DNA of 64,000 bases from Candidatus Zixiibacteriota bacterium (GTDB lineage: Bacteria > Zixibacteria > MSB-5A5 > GN15 > FEB-12): contig CP070674.1 of assembly GCA_020351995.1 (NCBI GenBank), forward strand, positions 1,609,147-1,673,146. Reading direction: 5' to 3'. This document shows positions 34,641 to 41,994 of the stretch, one piece after another. The position numbers and the translations under genes were made by a program. The notes below the pieces were generated by a model that saw nothing but the letters and a program-made list of their open reading frames with translations, made no database searches and had not been told where the DNA came from. How positions within the stretch are numbered: the stretch's first letter is position 1; every line of letters starts with the position of its first letter.

Positions 34641-36011
34641 ATGTTTGGAAAAGTCAAAAAACTTTACTTTGTCGGAATTGGTGGAGCGGGGATGTCCGGC
34701 ATCGCCGAGATTCTGCACAATCTCGGCTATCAAATCAAGGGATCTGACAACACTCCCAGTGAGATCACTCATTACCTGCAGGGCCTGGGGCTGACCATAT
34801 TCGATGATCACCGGGCCACGAATGTAGAGGATGTTGATGTAGTGGTCATTTCATCGGCGGTCGGGGAGGAGAATCCGGAGGTGCTCGAGGCCCGGCGCCG
34901 GGGAATCCCGGTAATCAAGCGGGCTGAAATGCTGGGTGAATTGATGCGTCTGAAATTCTCGATCGGTATATCCGGTACGCATGGAAAAACCACTACGACA
35001 TCGATGATCGGCAAGATCCTCCAGATCGGCAACTATGAACCTACCCTTATTGTGGGCGGCGTTGTGGCTGAGCTCGGCACCGGCGCCGCCCTTGGCAGTG
35101 GGGAGTATCTCGTTGCCGAGGCCGATGAATACGATAAGTCCTTCTTATCGATGTTTCCTACAATAGCCGTGGTGACCAATCTCGAAGCCGATCATCTGGA
35201 CTGCTATGACGACATGAATGACCTGATAGATTCGTTTGTAACCTACATGAACCGGGTTCCTTTTTACGGTTCGGTCATTATCTCGGCCGACGACGCCAAC
35301 CTGACATCAATTCGTAATCGCATAGCGCGGCCGTACCAGACTTTCGGCTTTGACGTCGGCGCCGACTACCGGGCTCTGGACGTTGTGACCGAGGCCAACC
35401 GCACCATCTTTTCGATCTATCGCGAGGGTGATTTGCTCGGTGAAATCATTCTAAAGGTGCCGGGGATGTTCAATGTCAATAACGCCCTGGCGGCGGTGGC
35501 GACATGCAGCGAATTGGATGTGCCCTTCGCGACCATCGCCGAGGGACTGCTGACCTTCAGTGGTGTCGGACGCCGTTTTGAGATTATAGGTGAAGCCAAT
35601 GACGTTGTTGTTGTCGATGACTATGCCCATCATCCGTCGGAGATTCGCGCCACGCTGGAGGCAGCCAAAGGCCTGTACGACCGGCGGGTGATAGTGGTCT
35701 ATCAACCACATCTGTACAGTCGCACGAGGGATTTCAAACGAGAGTTCGCGGAGAGTCTGGCTATTGCTGACATCTGTGTGCTAACGGACATATACCCGGC
35801 CAGAGAGGCACCCATCGAAGGGATAACGTCACTGGCGATTGTTGAGGAAGCCGGGAAACTTGGCAAGGGGCGATTCGAATACGTTGGTCCAAAGGACAAC
35901 GCGGTTGAGAAAATAGGCGAACTGGCCCGGCCGGGCGATCTGGTCATAACGATGGGGGCCGGTTCCATAACACTGATAAAACGTCAAATACTTGAGAGGC
36001 TTGGGCGGTAG
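34641..36011 (+). CDS. murC: UDP-MurNAc:L-alanine ligase
   Basis: This 456-residue first Mur ligase of the pathway adds L-Ala to UDP-MurNAc. KKLYFVGIGGAGMSGIAEIL is the N-terminal dinucleotide-like fold and GISGTHGKTTTTSMIGKILQ the ATP loop; AEADEYDKSFLSMFP, NLEADHLDCY, DDYAHHPSEIRATL and QPHLYSRTRDF are family blocks. ATG 34641 gives the normal N-terminus and has GAGAG upstream. A GTG at 34584 overlapping the murG stop is an alternative that adds 19 residues. No murB or ddl follows, unlike the E. coli order. Confidence 0.94.
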   Translation: MFGKVKKLYFVGIGGAGMSGIAEILHNLGYQIKGSDNTPSEITHYLQGLGLTIFDDHRATNVEDVDVVVISSAVGEENPEVLEARRRGIPVIKRAEMLGELMRLKFSIGISGTHGKTTTTSMIGKILQIGNYEPTLIVGGVVAELGTGAALGSGEYLVAEADEYDKSFLSMFPTIAVVTNLEADHLDCYDDMNDLIDSFVTYMNRVPFYGSVIISADDANLTSIRNRIARPYQTFGFDVGADYRALDVVTEANRTIFSIYREGDLLGEIILKVPGMFNVNNALAAVATCSELDVPFATIAEGLLTFSGVGRRFEIIGEANDVVVVDDYAHHPSEIRATLEAAKGLYDRRVIVVYQPHLYSRTRDFKREFAESLAIADICVLTDIYPAREAPIEGITSLAIVEEAGKLGKGRFEYVGPKDNAVEKIGELARPGDLVITMGAGSITLIKRQILERLGR

Positions 36012-36016
36012 GGCTG

Positions 36017-36736
36017 ATGCTGTTTTCGAGAAAGACATTGCTGATAATGATTCTGACGGTAATTGCCGGTTCGGTATTGCTGTTCAGTGTCAGCTATACC
36101 GACGCATGCCGCCTGCAAGAGGTAACGTTGAACGAACAGCCAATCAGGAGCTGGGAGGGGAAGCTGGCGCTGAATGCCGAGAAATCGATTGTCAGGCAGC
36201 CTGTCGACAGTCTCGCCGGTACGCTGATCGCGGCGCCGGATATATACAAAGTTGACGTTTCGTACGAGTTACCCGGACGGATAGAAATCAAGACCAACAA
36301 TTTCGAGCCGGTGTGCTTTTTGGTGGATGCCGGCAGCGGAGAACTCTTCGGTTTGACCGAACAGGCGCGAGTGGTGTCTCTTCAGCACAGCGAGTTTGAC
36401 TGGGAACATCCGGTACTCACCTCGGTTATGGCCGGACCCGCCTACGGTTATTGCCATGATGTACGCGTCGGCGTGGTGGTCGAACAACTGGAGAGATTGC
36501 GGAATGTCAATGTCGTCCTGTATCGGCTGATAAGCGAGATTGATTTCGGTCAGAAAAGCTATGTTCTGGTGAGCCTGTCCGGGTTGCCCTATCGTCTGAA
36601 AGTGAGGGTCGAGAGTTTCCGGGAAGATATGCTCGAGTTTGTCGAGTTCGTAAGTCGTTTCGCCCCCGATCTCGAGGGGGTGACCACCATCGATATGCGT
36701 TTTGAGAACATGATAATATGCGGCAGGAAGAGTTGA
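36017..36736 (+). CDS. ftsQ: FtsQ/DivIB-like divisome protein
   Basis: This 239-residue bitopic protein has a short cytoplasmic tail, one membrane helix (about 7-26) and a periplasmic part: a POTRA-like domain (about 30-100, CRLQEVTLNEQPI to YELPGRIEIKTNNFEPVCFL) and a beta domain ending VTTIDMRFENMIICG. These are the usual FtsQ features, and its place between murC and ftsA confirms it. FtsQ recruits FtsL/FtsB and FtsWI. It is at the shorter end of the family. It starts five bases after murC and ends three bases before ftsA. Confidence 0.86.
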   Translation: MLFSRKTLLIMILTVIAGSVLLFSVSYTDACRLQEVTLNEQPIRSWEGKLALNAEKSIVRQPVDSLAGTLIAAPDIYKVDVSYELPGRIEIKTNNFEPVCFLVDAGSGELFGLTEQARVVSLQHSEFDWEHPVLTSVMAGPAYGYCHDVRVGVVVEQLERLRNVNVVLYRLISEIDFGQKSYVLVSLSGLPYRLKVRVESFREDMLEFVEFVSRFAPDLEGVTTIDMRFENMIICGRKS

Positions 36737-36739
36737 ATA

Positions 36740-37963
36740 ATGGCCCGTGAGAATATCGTGGCGGCTGTGGATATCGGAACCACCAAGGTTGTGTGCCTGG
36801 TGGGAGAGATCGACAAGGAAGATCGAATCTATGTTATCGGTCATGGCCAGTCACCCGCCGAGGGGCTTCGCCGCGGTATTGTCGTTGATATGGAAAAGGC
36901 AGTTTCCTCGATTCGCAAGGCGGTAGAGGACGCTCAAATGACTTCAGGCACCGAAATTGATAGTGTCACGGTCGGCATTGCCGGTGAACATATTCGTTCC
37001 ATCAACAGTCACGGGGTGATCGCGGTGGCCCGGTCCGACAATGAGATAACAGCACAGGATGTCAAGAAAGCCATCGATGCCGCCCGCGCGGTCGCAATCC
37101 CGGTTGACCGGGAAATTATTCACGTTATACCTCAGGATTTTTCGGTGGATGATCAGGGCGGGATTAAGGATCCGGTGGGTATGACCGGTGTTCGACTCGA
37201 AGTTGAGGCCCATATCGTCACGGCTTCAGTGACCTCGGCCAAGAACATCTATCGGGCACTCGAGCGCTGCCATCTGAACGTCGATCACATCGTTCTGGAA
37301 TCAGTGGCGGTTTCCGACATACTGCTGACCGGCGATGAGACCGAAATGGGCGTTATTGTCGTTGATGTCGGGGGGGATATCACCGGGGTAGCTGTTTTCT
37401 TCGACAGCGCCATCCGTTACACCAGTGTGATTTCGCTTGGCGGGAAGAACGTCACGAGTGACCTGGCCATTGGCCTGCGGACCACCGTGGACCAGGCCGA
37501 ACGGCTCAAGGTGACTTACGGGGCCGCGCTGGCTTCGATGGTTGACCCCGAAGAGATGATTACCGTCACGGGAGCGGTGGGCAGGTCGGATAAGGAAGTT
37601 TCGCGCAATGTTCTGGCATCGATCATAGAGCCGCGCATGGAGGAGATATTTTCGCTGGTACTTCGCGAGATCAAGAAGGCCGGCGTTGCCGATATGCCTG
37701 CCGCCGGAATCGTTCTTACCGGCGGCGGTTCACTTCTGGCCGGTACGACGGAGTTGGCCGAACAGATTTTTGACATGCCGGTGCGACTGGGGAGGATTGA
37801 CAGGATCGAACACGTCCCCGAAGAACTCGATAACGTGCGCTATGCCACCGCTCACGGGCTTTTGAATTATGGCTTCCGCCATGAGCCCATCAGCGGTGGC
37901 GGCCGGGGAAAGTTCAGAGGGTTTTTGAAGAGATTCGAAAGTTGGATAACAAAACGGTTTTGA
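36740..37963 (+). CDS. ftsA: Cell-division actin-like protein FtsA
   Basis: This 407-residue actin-fold ATPase tethers FtsZ to the membrane. VAAVDIGTTKVVCLVGE is the phosphate 1 loop, VIVVDVGGDITGVAVF phosphate 2, GIVLTGGGSLLAGTTELAEQ the adenosine loop, and the 1C domain lies at about 85-165. The C-terminus ends in an amphipathic basic helix (KFRGFLKRFESWITKRF) that serves as the membrane-targeting sequence. ftsZ follows after 22 bases with its own AGGAGG. Confidence 0.95.
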   Translation: MARENIVAAVDIGTTKVVCLVGEIDKEDRIYVIGHGQSPAEGLRRGIVVDMEKAVSSIRKAVEDAQMTSGTEIDSVTVGIAGEHIRSINSHGVIAVARSDNEITAQDVKKAIDAARAVAIPVDREIIHVIPQDFSVDDQGGIKDPVGMTGVRLEVEAHIVTASVTSAKNIYRALERCHLNVDHIVLESVAVSDILLTGDETEMGVIVVDVGGDITGVAVFFDSAIRYTSVISLGGKNVTSDLAIGLRTTVDQAERLKVTYGAALASMVDPEEMITVTGAVGRSDKEVSRNVLASIIEPRMEEIFSLVLREIKKAGVADMPAAGIVLTGGGSLLAGTTELAEQIFDMPVRLGRIDRIEHVPEELDNVRYATAHGLLNYGFRHEPISGGGRGKFRGFLKRFESWITKRF

Positions 37964-37985
37964 ATGTTCATAGGAGGAACCCATC

Positions 37986-39266
37986 ATGACAAACAACAAG
38001 CACAAGTTCAGCTTCGCGGAAGAGCTGATCGGCTACGCCAACATCAAGGTGGTTGGCGTAGGGGGCGGCGGCGGAAACGCTGTCAACAGAATGATCGATG
38101 CCAAGCTCCGGGGTGTTGAGTTTATCGCCATCAACACCGATGCCCAGGTGCTCGATCAAAACAAGGCCGAGAATAAGGTACAGATCGGCGGTGAGATCAC
38201 CGGAGGGCTGGGGGCCGGAGCCAACCCGGAAATCGGGCAGAGGGCCGTCGATGAAAATCGAAAAGATATCGCCGAGTCCATCGGCAAACCAAACCTGGTT
38301 TTTATCACCGCCGGCATGGGTGGCGGAACGGGAACCGGGGCATCGCCGGGCGTGGCCGAAATAGCCCGGGCCGCGGGAGCTCTTACGGTGGCGATCGTCA
38401 CCAAGCCGTTCATATTCGAGGGCCGCAAGAGGATTTATCGGGCCGAGCAGGGCCTGGTGGATCTCAAAGCCGAGGTGGATACTCTTATCACTATTCCCAA
38501 TGAAAGACTGCTCGAGATTGTTGATAAGAAGACCACGCTGACCAGTGCCTTTGCCACCGCCGACGAGGTTCTTTACCAGGCGACCAAGGGTATTTCGGAC
38601 CTGATTACCGTTCCGGGTTTGATCAACTGCGATTTCGCTGATGTCCGCACCGTTATGCTCGAGAGGGGGGATGCCCTCATGGGTACCGGTTACGGCAAAG
38701 GTGAAGAAAAAGCGGTTGACGCGGCCAGAGGTGCGATATCGTCGCCCCTTCTGGAAAACATCTCGATTAGCGGTGCCAGGGGCGTTTTGATCAACGTTAC
38801 CGGTGGTGAGGATATGTCGCTGTTCGATGTCAACACGGCAACCTCGCTCATCTATGAAGAGGCCGGTGACGACGCCAATATTATCTTCGGCGCCGTTATC
38901 GATCCGGATATGGAAGACCAGATGCGCGTGACGGTTATTGCTACCGGATTCGGCCAGGGACAGGAGCTGGTCAAGAAAGTAGAGAAGGAGATTGACGAGT
39001 CTCGACCGGGCAAACCGATTCCGCTCTTCCCCGAGCACATGGAGGCTCCGTCGAAACCGCGCGAGCGCGTAATTCAGCCGGCCGAGGCGTTGATGTCGCC
39101 GCCGGAACAGGAAGTGCGGGAAGTCTTCGAGAGCGAAGACGCCCAGGGTCAAGGCGGTGACGGCGGCAATGGTGGTAACGGTCACGGTATTCGCAACCGG
39201 GTGCCGATGTTCTCCGAAGATGATAGGACAATCCCGGCCTACATACGAAGGCTGGATGATCAATGA
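37986..39266 (+). CDS. ftsZ: Cell-division tubulin-like GTPase FtsZ
   Basis: This 426-residue FtsZ forms the Z-ring. [17 protein letters not shown] opens the fold, the tubulin signature is [12 protein letters not shown] (Ser where Ala is usual), and NERLLEIV and the T7 region [14 protein letters not shown] are conserved. A flexible linker (about 345-412) includes a glycine/asparagine-rich [12 protein letters not shown], and the C-terminal peptide is [10 protein letters not shown], which binds FtsA. Strong Shine-Dalgarno AGGAGG at 37972-37977. A long antisense reading frame opposite it is a codon-bias artefact. The operon ends here with tandem hairpins. Confidence 0.97.
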   Translation: MTNNKHKFSFAEELIGYANIKVVGVGGGGGNAVNRMIDAKLRGVEFIAINTDAQVLDQNKAENKVQIGGEITGGLGAGANPEIGQRAVDENRKDIAESIGKPNLVFITAGMGGGTGTGASPGVAEIARAAGALTVAIVTKPFIFEGRKRIYRAEQGLVDLKAEVDTLITIPNERLLEIVDKKTTLTSAFATADEVLYQATKGISDLITVPGLINCDFADVRTVMLERGDALMGTGYGKGEEKAVDAARGAISSPLLENISISGARGVLINVTGGEDMSLFDVNTATSLIYEEAGDDANIIFGAVIDPDMEDQMRVTVIATGFGQGQELVKKVEKEIDESRPGKPIPLFPEHMEAPSKPRERVIQPAEALMSPPEQEVREVFESEDAQGQGGDGGNGGNGHGIRNRVPMFSEDDRTIPAYIRRLDDQ

Positions 39267-39318
39267 GATAAGAGACGAGCTTTGAACAATTGAATAATAG
39301 ATATAAAAGCACCTAACA

Positions 39319-39339
39319 ATAGAGCCTAAACCGCTCTAT
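39319..39339 (+). terminator. Hairpin after ftsZ, first of two
   Basis: ATAGAGC (39319-39325) pairs perfectly with GCTCTAT (39333-39339) over a seven-base loop. It has no T run, but lies just before the true terminator, so it may protect the 3' end or help termination. Confidence 0.45.
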
Positions 39340-39356
39340 AAACTGGTTCCTCCACG

Positions 39357-39393
39357 ATACCGCCGGTTAACCTACCCTGCCGGCGGTATTTTT
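39357..39393 (+). terminator. Intrinsic terminator of the dcw operon
   Basis: ATACCGCCGG (39357-39366) and CCGGCGGTAT (39380-39389) form a perfect ten-base-pair GC-rich stem with a 13-base loop, followed at once by TTTTT. This is a clear rho-independent terminator for ftsZ. Confidence 0.9.
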
Positions 39394-39413
39394 ATTGCAC
39401 TCCGGGCGACAGG

Positions 39414-39442
39414 TTGCAATAGGGGCGGGGTATCCTTATATT
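39414..39442 (+). promoter_or_regulatory. Sigma-70-type promoter of the second SagB gene
   Basis: TTGCAA at 39414-39419, a 17-base spacer and TATATT at 39437-39442 lie between the ftsZ terminator and the gene starting at 39486. Confidence 0.6.
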
Positions 39443-39485
39443 GAGAGAAAACAGAGAGTACCGGATGACAGGATAGGAGATAATC

Positions 39486-40256
39486 GTGAAAGAGAATATC
39501 GGCATCGAGTTTTTCGAAAAAACAAAATATCACCATCTGAGCGAACCCGACCAGTTGAAAGGAATCGAGGCACCGCCGCTGGAACCACCGTACGAGAAAG
39601 GTCAGAAGCTGGTCAAACTTCCGTCGCCGGACACAATCACATTGCCCGATTACAGCTTCAAACGAGCTATTGAGCAACGCCGCAGTCACCGTAGTTTCTC
39701 GAAACAGTCGCTCTCTATCGAGGAACTGGCCTACCTGCTGTGGTGCACGCAGGGAGTGAAGAAGATCTCGTCGGTTCAGGACAGCACGGGACGAGTCACC
39801 GAGCGCACTATCCGCACGGTACCATCGGCCGGAGGACGACATGCTTTTGTCACCTACCTGGGCATCAATAATGTCGAAGGACTTACACCTGGACTGTACC
39901 GTTATGTGGCACCTGAACACAAATTGGCCGAGATACGGCTCGACGATTCGTTCGGAAAGGTGCTGGCACAGGCGTGCGTGAACCAGACCTGGATGGCGAA
40001 GGCGGCGACGGTGTTTTTGTGGGTGGCCAACACGCCGCGGATGGCGTGGCGATATGTCGAGCGCGGGTATCGCTATATGCTTCTCGACGCCGGGCACGTG
40101 TGCCAGAATCTTTACCTGGCGGCGGAATCGATCGGATGCGGCGCGTGCGGTATCGGTGCCTATGACGATGACGCTGTCAATGAACTTCTGGGCCTGGATG
40201 GTGTCGAAAGGTTTATGATATACGCCGGCACCGTTGGCAAGAGAGAAGAATCTTAG
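39486..40256 (+). CDS. SagB-type nitroreductase-fold flavoprotein, cytoplasmic
   Basis: These 256 residues have the same SagB-like fold as the protein at 9814: IEQRRSHRSFSKQSLSIEEL, PSAGGRHAFVTYLGI, GLYRYV, DAGHVCQNLYLAAESIGCG and GAYDDDAVNELLGLDG. It has no signal peptide, so one paralogue is cytoplasmic and one exported. The family binds FMN; many stand-alone members have unknown substrates. It has its own promoter (39414-39442) and terminator (40300-40324), so it is a single-gene unit. GTG start at 39486 with AGGAG upstream. Confidence 0.84.
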   Translation: MKENIGIEFFEKTKYHHLSEPDQLKGIEAPPLEPPYEKGQKLVKLPSPDTITLPDYSFKRAIEQRRSHRSFSKQSLSIEELAYLLWCTQGVKKISSVQDSTGRVTERTIRTVPSAGGRHAFVTYLGINNVEGLTPGLYRYVAPEHKLAEIRLDDSFGKVLAQACVNQTWMAKAATVFLWVANTPRMAWRYVERGYRYMLLDAGHVCQNLYLAAESIGCGACGIGAYDDDAVNELLGLDGVERFMIYAGTVGKREES

Positions 40257-40299
40257 TGGTCCGGTGAATCGATTCAGTATCAATGTCAATTCCTGACAG

Positions 40300-40324
40300 A
40301 GTATGGGGGAAATCCCATACTTTT
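40300..40324 (+). terminator. Intrinsic terminator after the second SagB gene
   Basis: AGTATGGG (40300-40307) and CCCATACT (40314-40321) form a perfect eight-pair stem with a six-base loop, followed by TTTTG and further T-rich sequence. Confidence 0.75.
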
Positions 40325-40401
40325 GTCGTCTTTTGTTTTTCGCCTTCAAATCGACCCTTATAAGTAGTTATCACGCAGCCGTTTAGTAATAGCCTCCAAT
40401 C

Positions 40402-40417
40402 CGGCACAGGCTCTGCT
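40402..40417 (+). promoter_or_regulatory. Sigma-54-type (-24/-12) promoter of the flagellin gene
   Basis: CGGCACAGGCTCTGCT has the invariant GG (40403-40404) and GC (40415-40416) ten bases apart and differs from TGGCAC-N5-TTGCW at only two places. Transcription would start near 40428, leaving a 39-base leader with AGGAGG at 40455-40460. An NtrC-type activator is encoded at 57862. Confidence 0.6.
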
Positions 40418-40466
40418 GTATTAAGAATGAACTAAAACACCTCCGCGTGCGGTAAGGAGGGAGAAC

Positions 40467-41237
40467 ATGGTATTGAGCATCTTTAACGATCAGCCGAGCA
40501 GCCGACTGGTCCACCACATTAATATATCGTTGTCGAATATGTTTTCGTCGCTGGGGAAGTTGTCTTCCGGCGTGCGGATCAATTCGGCAGCAGATGGACC
40601 GGCGCAGCTTGTCATTTCGGAACAGCTCCGCAGCCAGATAGCATCTTTAAATCAGGAAATCGAAAACACCAACAACCTGATCTATAAATATCAAACGGCT
40701 TCGGGCAGTCTGTCCGGATTCCGCAGTCAGTTAACCGAACTTCGCACCCTGGCCGTTGGTGCCGCCAATGAAGGGTTCAACAGCGATGACGCCCAGCAGG
40801 CCTATGCGTTTGCGGCCGAGAGGATGGTCAATTATTTCAACGACGCTATTGATATGGCCCAGTTCAACGGCATGGCTTTGTTCGATGGCAGCGAAGGATC
40901 GCTGGGCGAGCTAAGCCACCTGAGCGGAATCGACTTTTCATCGGCCGAATCGGCCGAGGCGTCGATTGAGCTTATTGACCAGACCATGGCCGAGGTTGAC
41001 GCGCTTCAGGTTCAGGTGGGTTCCACGCAGCGATATGAATTGGAGTCGCACGTGCGGAACCTTCAGATAACCAGCCAGAATCTTCAGGCCGCCGAATCGA
41101 ATCTTCGCGATACCGATTACGGCATGGAGTTTTCACGGTTTATGGCGGAACAGATAAAGTTTCAGGCCGGGATGGCGCTTTTGAGTTATTCGAATCTCAG
41201 CGCCAATTCGGTTTTGAGTTTATTGAAATCGAGTTAG
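40467..41237 (+). CDS. fliC: Short flagellin (orphan)
   Basis: This 256-residue flagellin has the conserved D0/D1 ends: GKLSSGVRINSAADGPAQL near residues 32-50 and, at the C-terminus, NLQAAESNLRDTDYGMEFSR and MALLSYSNLSANSVLSLL. Almost no variable D2/D3 domain lies between, so the filament surface would be nearly bare. No other flagellar gene is in the window. The upstream sigma-54-like promoter is unusual, as flagellin genes are more often sigma-28 dependent. Strong AGGAGG before ATG 40467; an intrinsic terminator follows. The sequence could also represent a flagellin-like hook-filament protein, but the two ends favour flagellin. Confidence 0.88.
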   Translation: MVLSIFNDQPSSRLVHHINISLSNMFSSLGKLSSGVRINSAADGPAQLVISEQLRSQIASLNQEIENTNNLIYKYQTASGSLSGFRSQLTELRTLAVGAANEGFNSDDAQQAYAFAAERMVNYFNDAIDMAQFNGMALFDGSEGSLGELSHLSGIDFSSAESAEASIELIDQTMAEVDALQVQVGSTQRYELESHVRNLQITSQNLQAAESNLRDTDYGMEFSRFMAEQIKFQAGMALLSYSNLSANSVLSLLKSS

Positions 41238-41286
41238 GGTTCCATCCAAAACCCCCTTACTGCTATAGGACAGCGATACTGCGTTG

Positions 41287-41323
41287 GCCGCCGGGTTTCT
41301 GCTCGCCCGGCGGCTGTTTTTTT
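41287..41323 (+). terminator. Intrinsic terminator of the flagellin gene
   Basis: GCCGCCGGG (41287-41295) and CCCGGCGGC (41306-41314) form a perfect nine-pair stem with a ten-base loop, followed two bases later by seven T. Confidence 0.9.
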
Positions 41324-41366
41324 GGCATTTCCACGAAGGCAGGGATCCAGTCACAACCCCCTCGGT

Positions 41367-41382
41367 CCCCCTTATCAGGGGG
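41367..41382. repeat. REP-like hairpin
   Basis: CCCCCT (41367-41372) and AGGGGG (41377-41382) pair perfectly around a TATC loop, with extra CCCTC/GAGGG complementarity outside. It resembles common extragenic palindromes found in many bacterial genomes. Confidence 0.6.
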
Positions 41383-41433
41383 AGGGAAGAGGATACCGCG
41401 TTGTAATGTTATGTCTGGTTTTCGATTACATGG

Positions 41434-41447
41434 ATTTGGGTTCGTTT
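41434..41447 (+). repeat. ATTTGGGTTCGTTT repeat, copy 1 of 3
   Basis: Exact 14-base match to copies at 41584-41597 and 41689-41702. The three copies are in the same orientation, 150 and 105 bases apart. Confidence 0.7.
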
Positions 41448-41532
41448 CCACACTTTGTGTGGCGTTTGTCGAGGGAGCCTTCGGTAACGCTCCAGCCGAC
41501 GGTTTCCGTACAGGTGCCTACTATTTCTCTGG

Positions 41533-41568
41533 CAACATGCAAGGACCCCACAGCAAGTTGTGGGGCAC
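41533..41568 (+). repeat. Module M1, upstream copy
   Basis: Begins CAACATGCAAGGACCCCACA and ends GTGGGGCAC. The arms CCCCAC/GTGGGG pair perfectly. It matches 45789-45821 after the paralogous gene pair with a few substitutions and a small gap. A second hairpin (CACCA/TGGTG) follows directly. Confidence 0.7.
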
Positions 41569-41583
41569 CACTTCCTGGTGGCA

Positions 41584-41598
41584 ATTTGGGTTCGTTTT
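41584..41598 (+). repeat. ATTTGGGTTCGTTTT repeat, copy 2 of 3
   Basis: Exact 15-base match to copy 3 and a 14-base match to copy 1. Confidence 0.7.
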
Positions 41599-41612
41599 AT
41601 CTTTTTTGCTCC

Positions 41613-41672
41613 GGTGTCGAAACCGCCCTCGCGAAGCGAGGGACCCTTCCGGGCAGGGGATTTCGACCTACT
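41613..41672 (+). repeat. Module M2 (three-helix structured repeat), upstream copy
   Basis: The outer arms GTCGAAACC (41616-41624) and GATTTCGAC (41659-41667) pair at eight of nine positions. They enclose two hairpins: CCCTCGC-GAA-GCGAGGG (41626-41642) and CCC-TTCC-GGG (41644-41653). The copy at 45724-45780 keeps the same three helices with a different inner hairpin sequence. Confidence 0.72.
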
Positions 41673-41688
41673 ACTTTCTTTTACATCG

Positions 41689-41703
41689 ATTTGGGTTCGT
41701 TTT
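41689..41703 (+). repeat. ATTTGGGTTCGTTTT repeat, copy 3 of 3
   Basis: Exact 15-base match to copy 2. Confidence 0.7.
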
Positions 41704-41754
41704 GTTATTTTTTGGTTTTGTACAGCTTCTCCCGTTGTTGCGGCTACGACTTAC

Positions 41755-41788
41755 TTCGTAGGGGTTCAAAATTTTGAACCCCTACGAA
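41755..41788. repeat. 34-base perfect palindrome
   Basis: TTCGTAGGGGTTCAAAA (41755-41771) is followed without spacer by its exact reverse complement (41772-41788). It could extrude as a cruciform or, if transcribed, form a 17-pair hairpin. It sits between modules M2 and M3. Confidence 0.85.
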
Positions 41789-41842
41789 AGGGCACATCGT
41801 TTCGATCAGGGGAAAGGTTGTAGAGAAAATGAGGGGTATATC

Positions 41843-41877
41843 CGGTGAATCTGAAGCTTCAGCGGGCACAACGCAAA
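41843..41877 (+). repeat. Module M3, upstream copy
   Basis: Starts CGGTGAATCTGAAG and ends GCGGGCACAACGCAA. It matches 45649-45682 at all but two of 34 positions. This copy contains the perfect palindrome CTGAAGCTTCAG (41851-41862), whereas the other copy folds as a ten-pair hairpin. Confidence 0.78.
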
Positions 41878-41940
41878 GGAGACGCACCCGGAGGGTGGGC
41901 CATCGAGTTCTGATGCAGAACCGAAAAATTTTATGTTTTC

Positions 41941-41967
41941 TTCACATGACCGTCTGTATAGTATAAC
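41941..41967 (+). promoter_or_regulatory. Weak promoter candidate for the secreted pair
   Basis: TTCACA (41941-41946) and TATAAC (41962-41967) lie 28 bases before the GTG at 41995. The 15-base spacer is short, so this is only a candidate. Confidence 0.35.
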
Positions 41968-41994
41968 AATGCTACCAACAAGCGGGGGGACAAT

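Larger units (their letters stand above)
41324..41994. other. Gene-free, repeat-rich intergenic region
   Basis: No credible gene is seen: reading frames here have no family resemblance, no Shine-Dalgarno and low-complexity translations rich in W, F and R. The stretch is a mosaic of hairpin-forming repeats: a CCCCCT/AGGGGG hairpin, three copies of a 14-15-mer, three structured modules that recur after the next two genes, and a 34-base perfect palindrome. Its first bases (reverse strand GGATCCCTGCCTTCGTGGAAATG) resemble the widespread bacterial intergenic repeat translated as DWIPAFAGM. Confidence 0.75.

Noticed and set aside
38316-38345. Ser in place of Ala in the FtsZ tubulin signature
   Set aside because: The GGGTGTG core is intact and a small residue at the next position is tolerated; not enough to suggest altered function.
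37968-39263. 431-codon open reading frame antisense to the whole of ftsZ
   Set aside because: FtsZ on the plus strand is beyond doubt; the antisense frame has no family resemblance or Shine-Dalgarno and arises from strong codon bias.
39372-40349. 325-codon minus-strand frame opposite the second SagB gene
   Set aside because: The plus-strand protein has clear nitroreductase motifs, a promoter and a terminator; the minus frame has none.
41322-41823. Several overlapping plus-strand reading frames of 85-150 codons
   Set aside because: They lie in the repeat mosaic, overlap each other in all frames, lack start signals and have compositionally odd translations.
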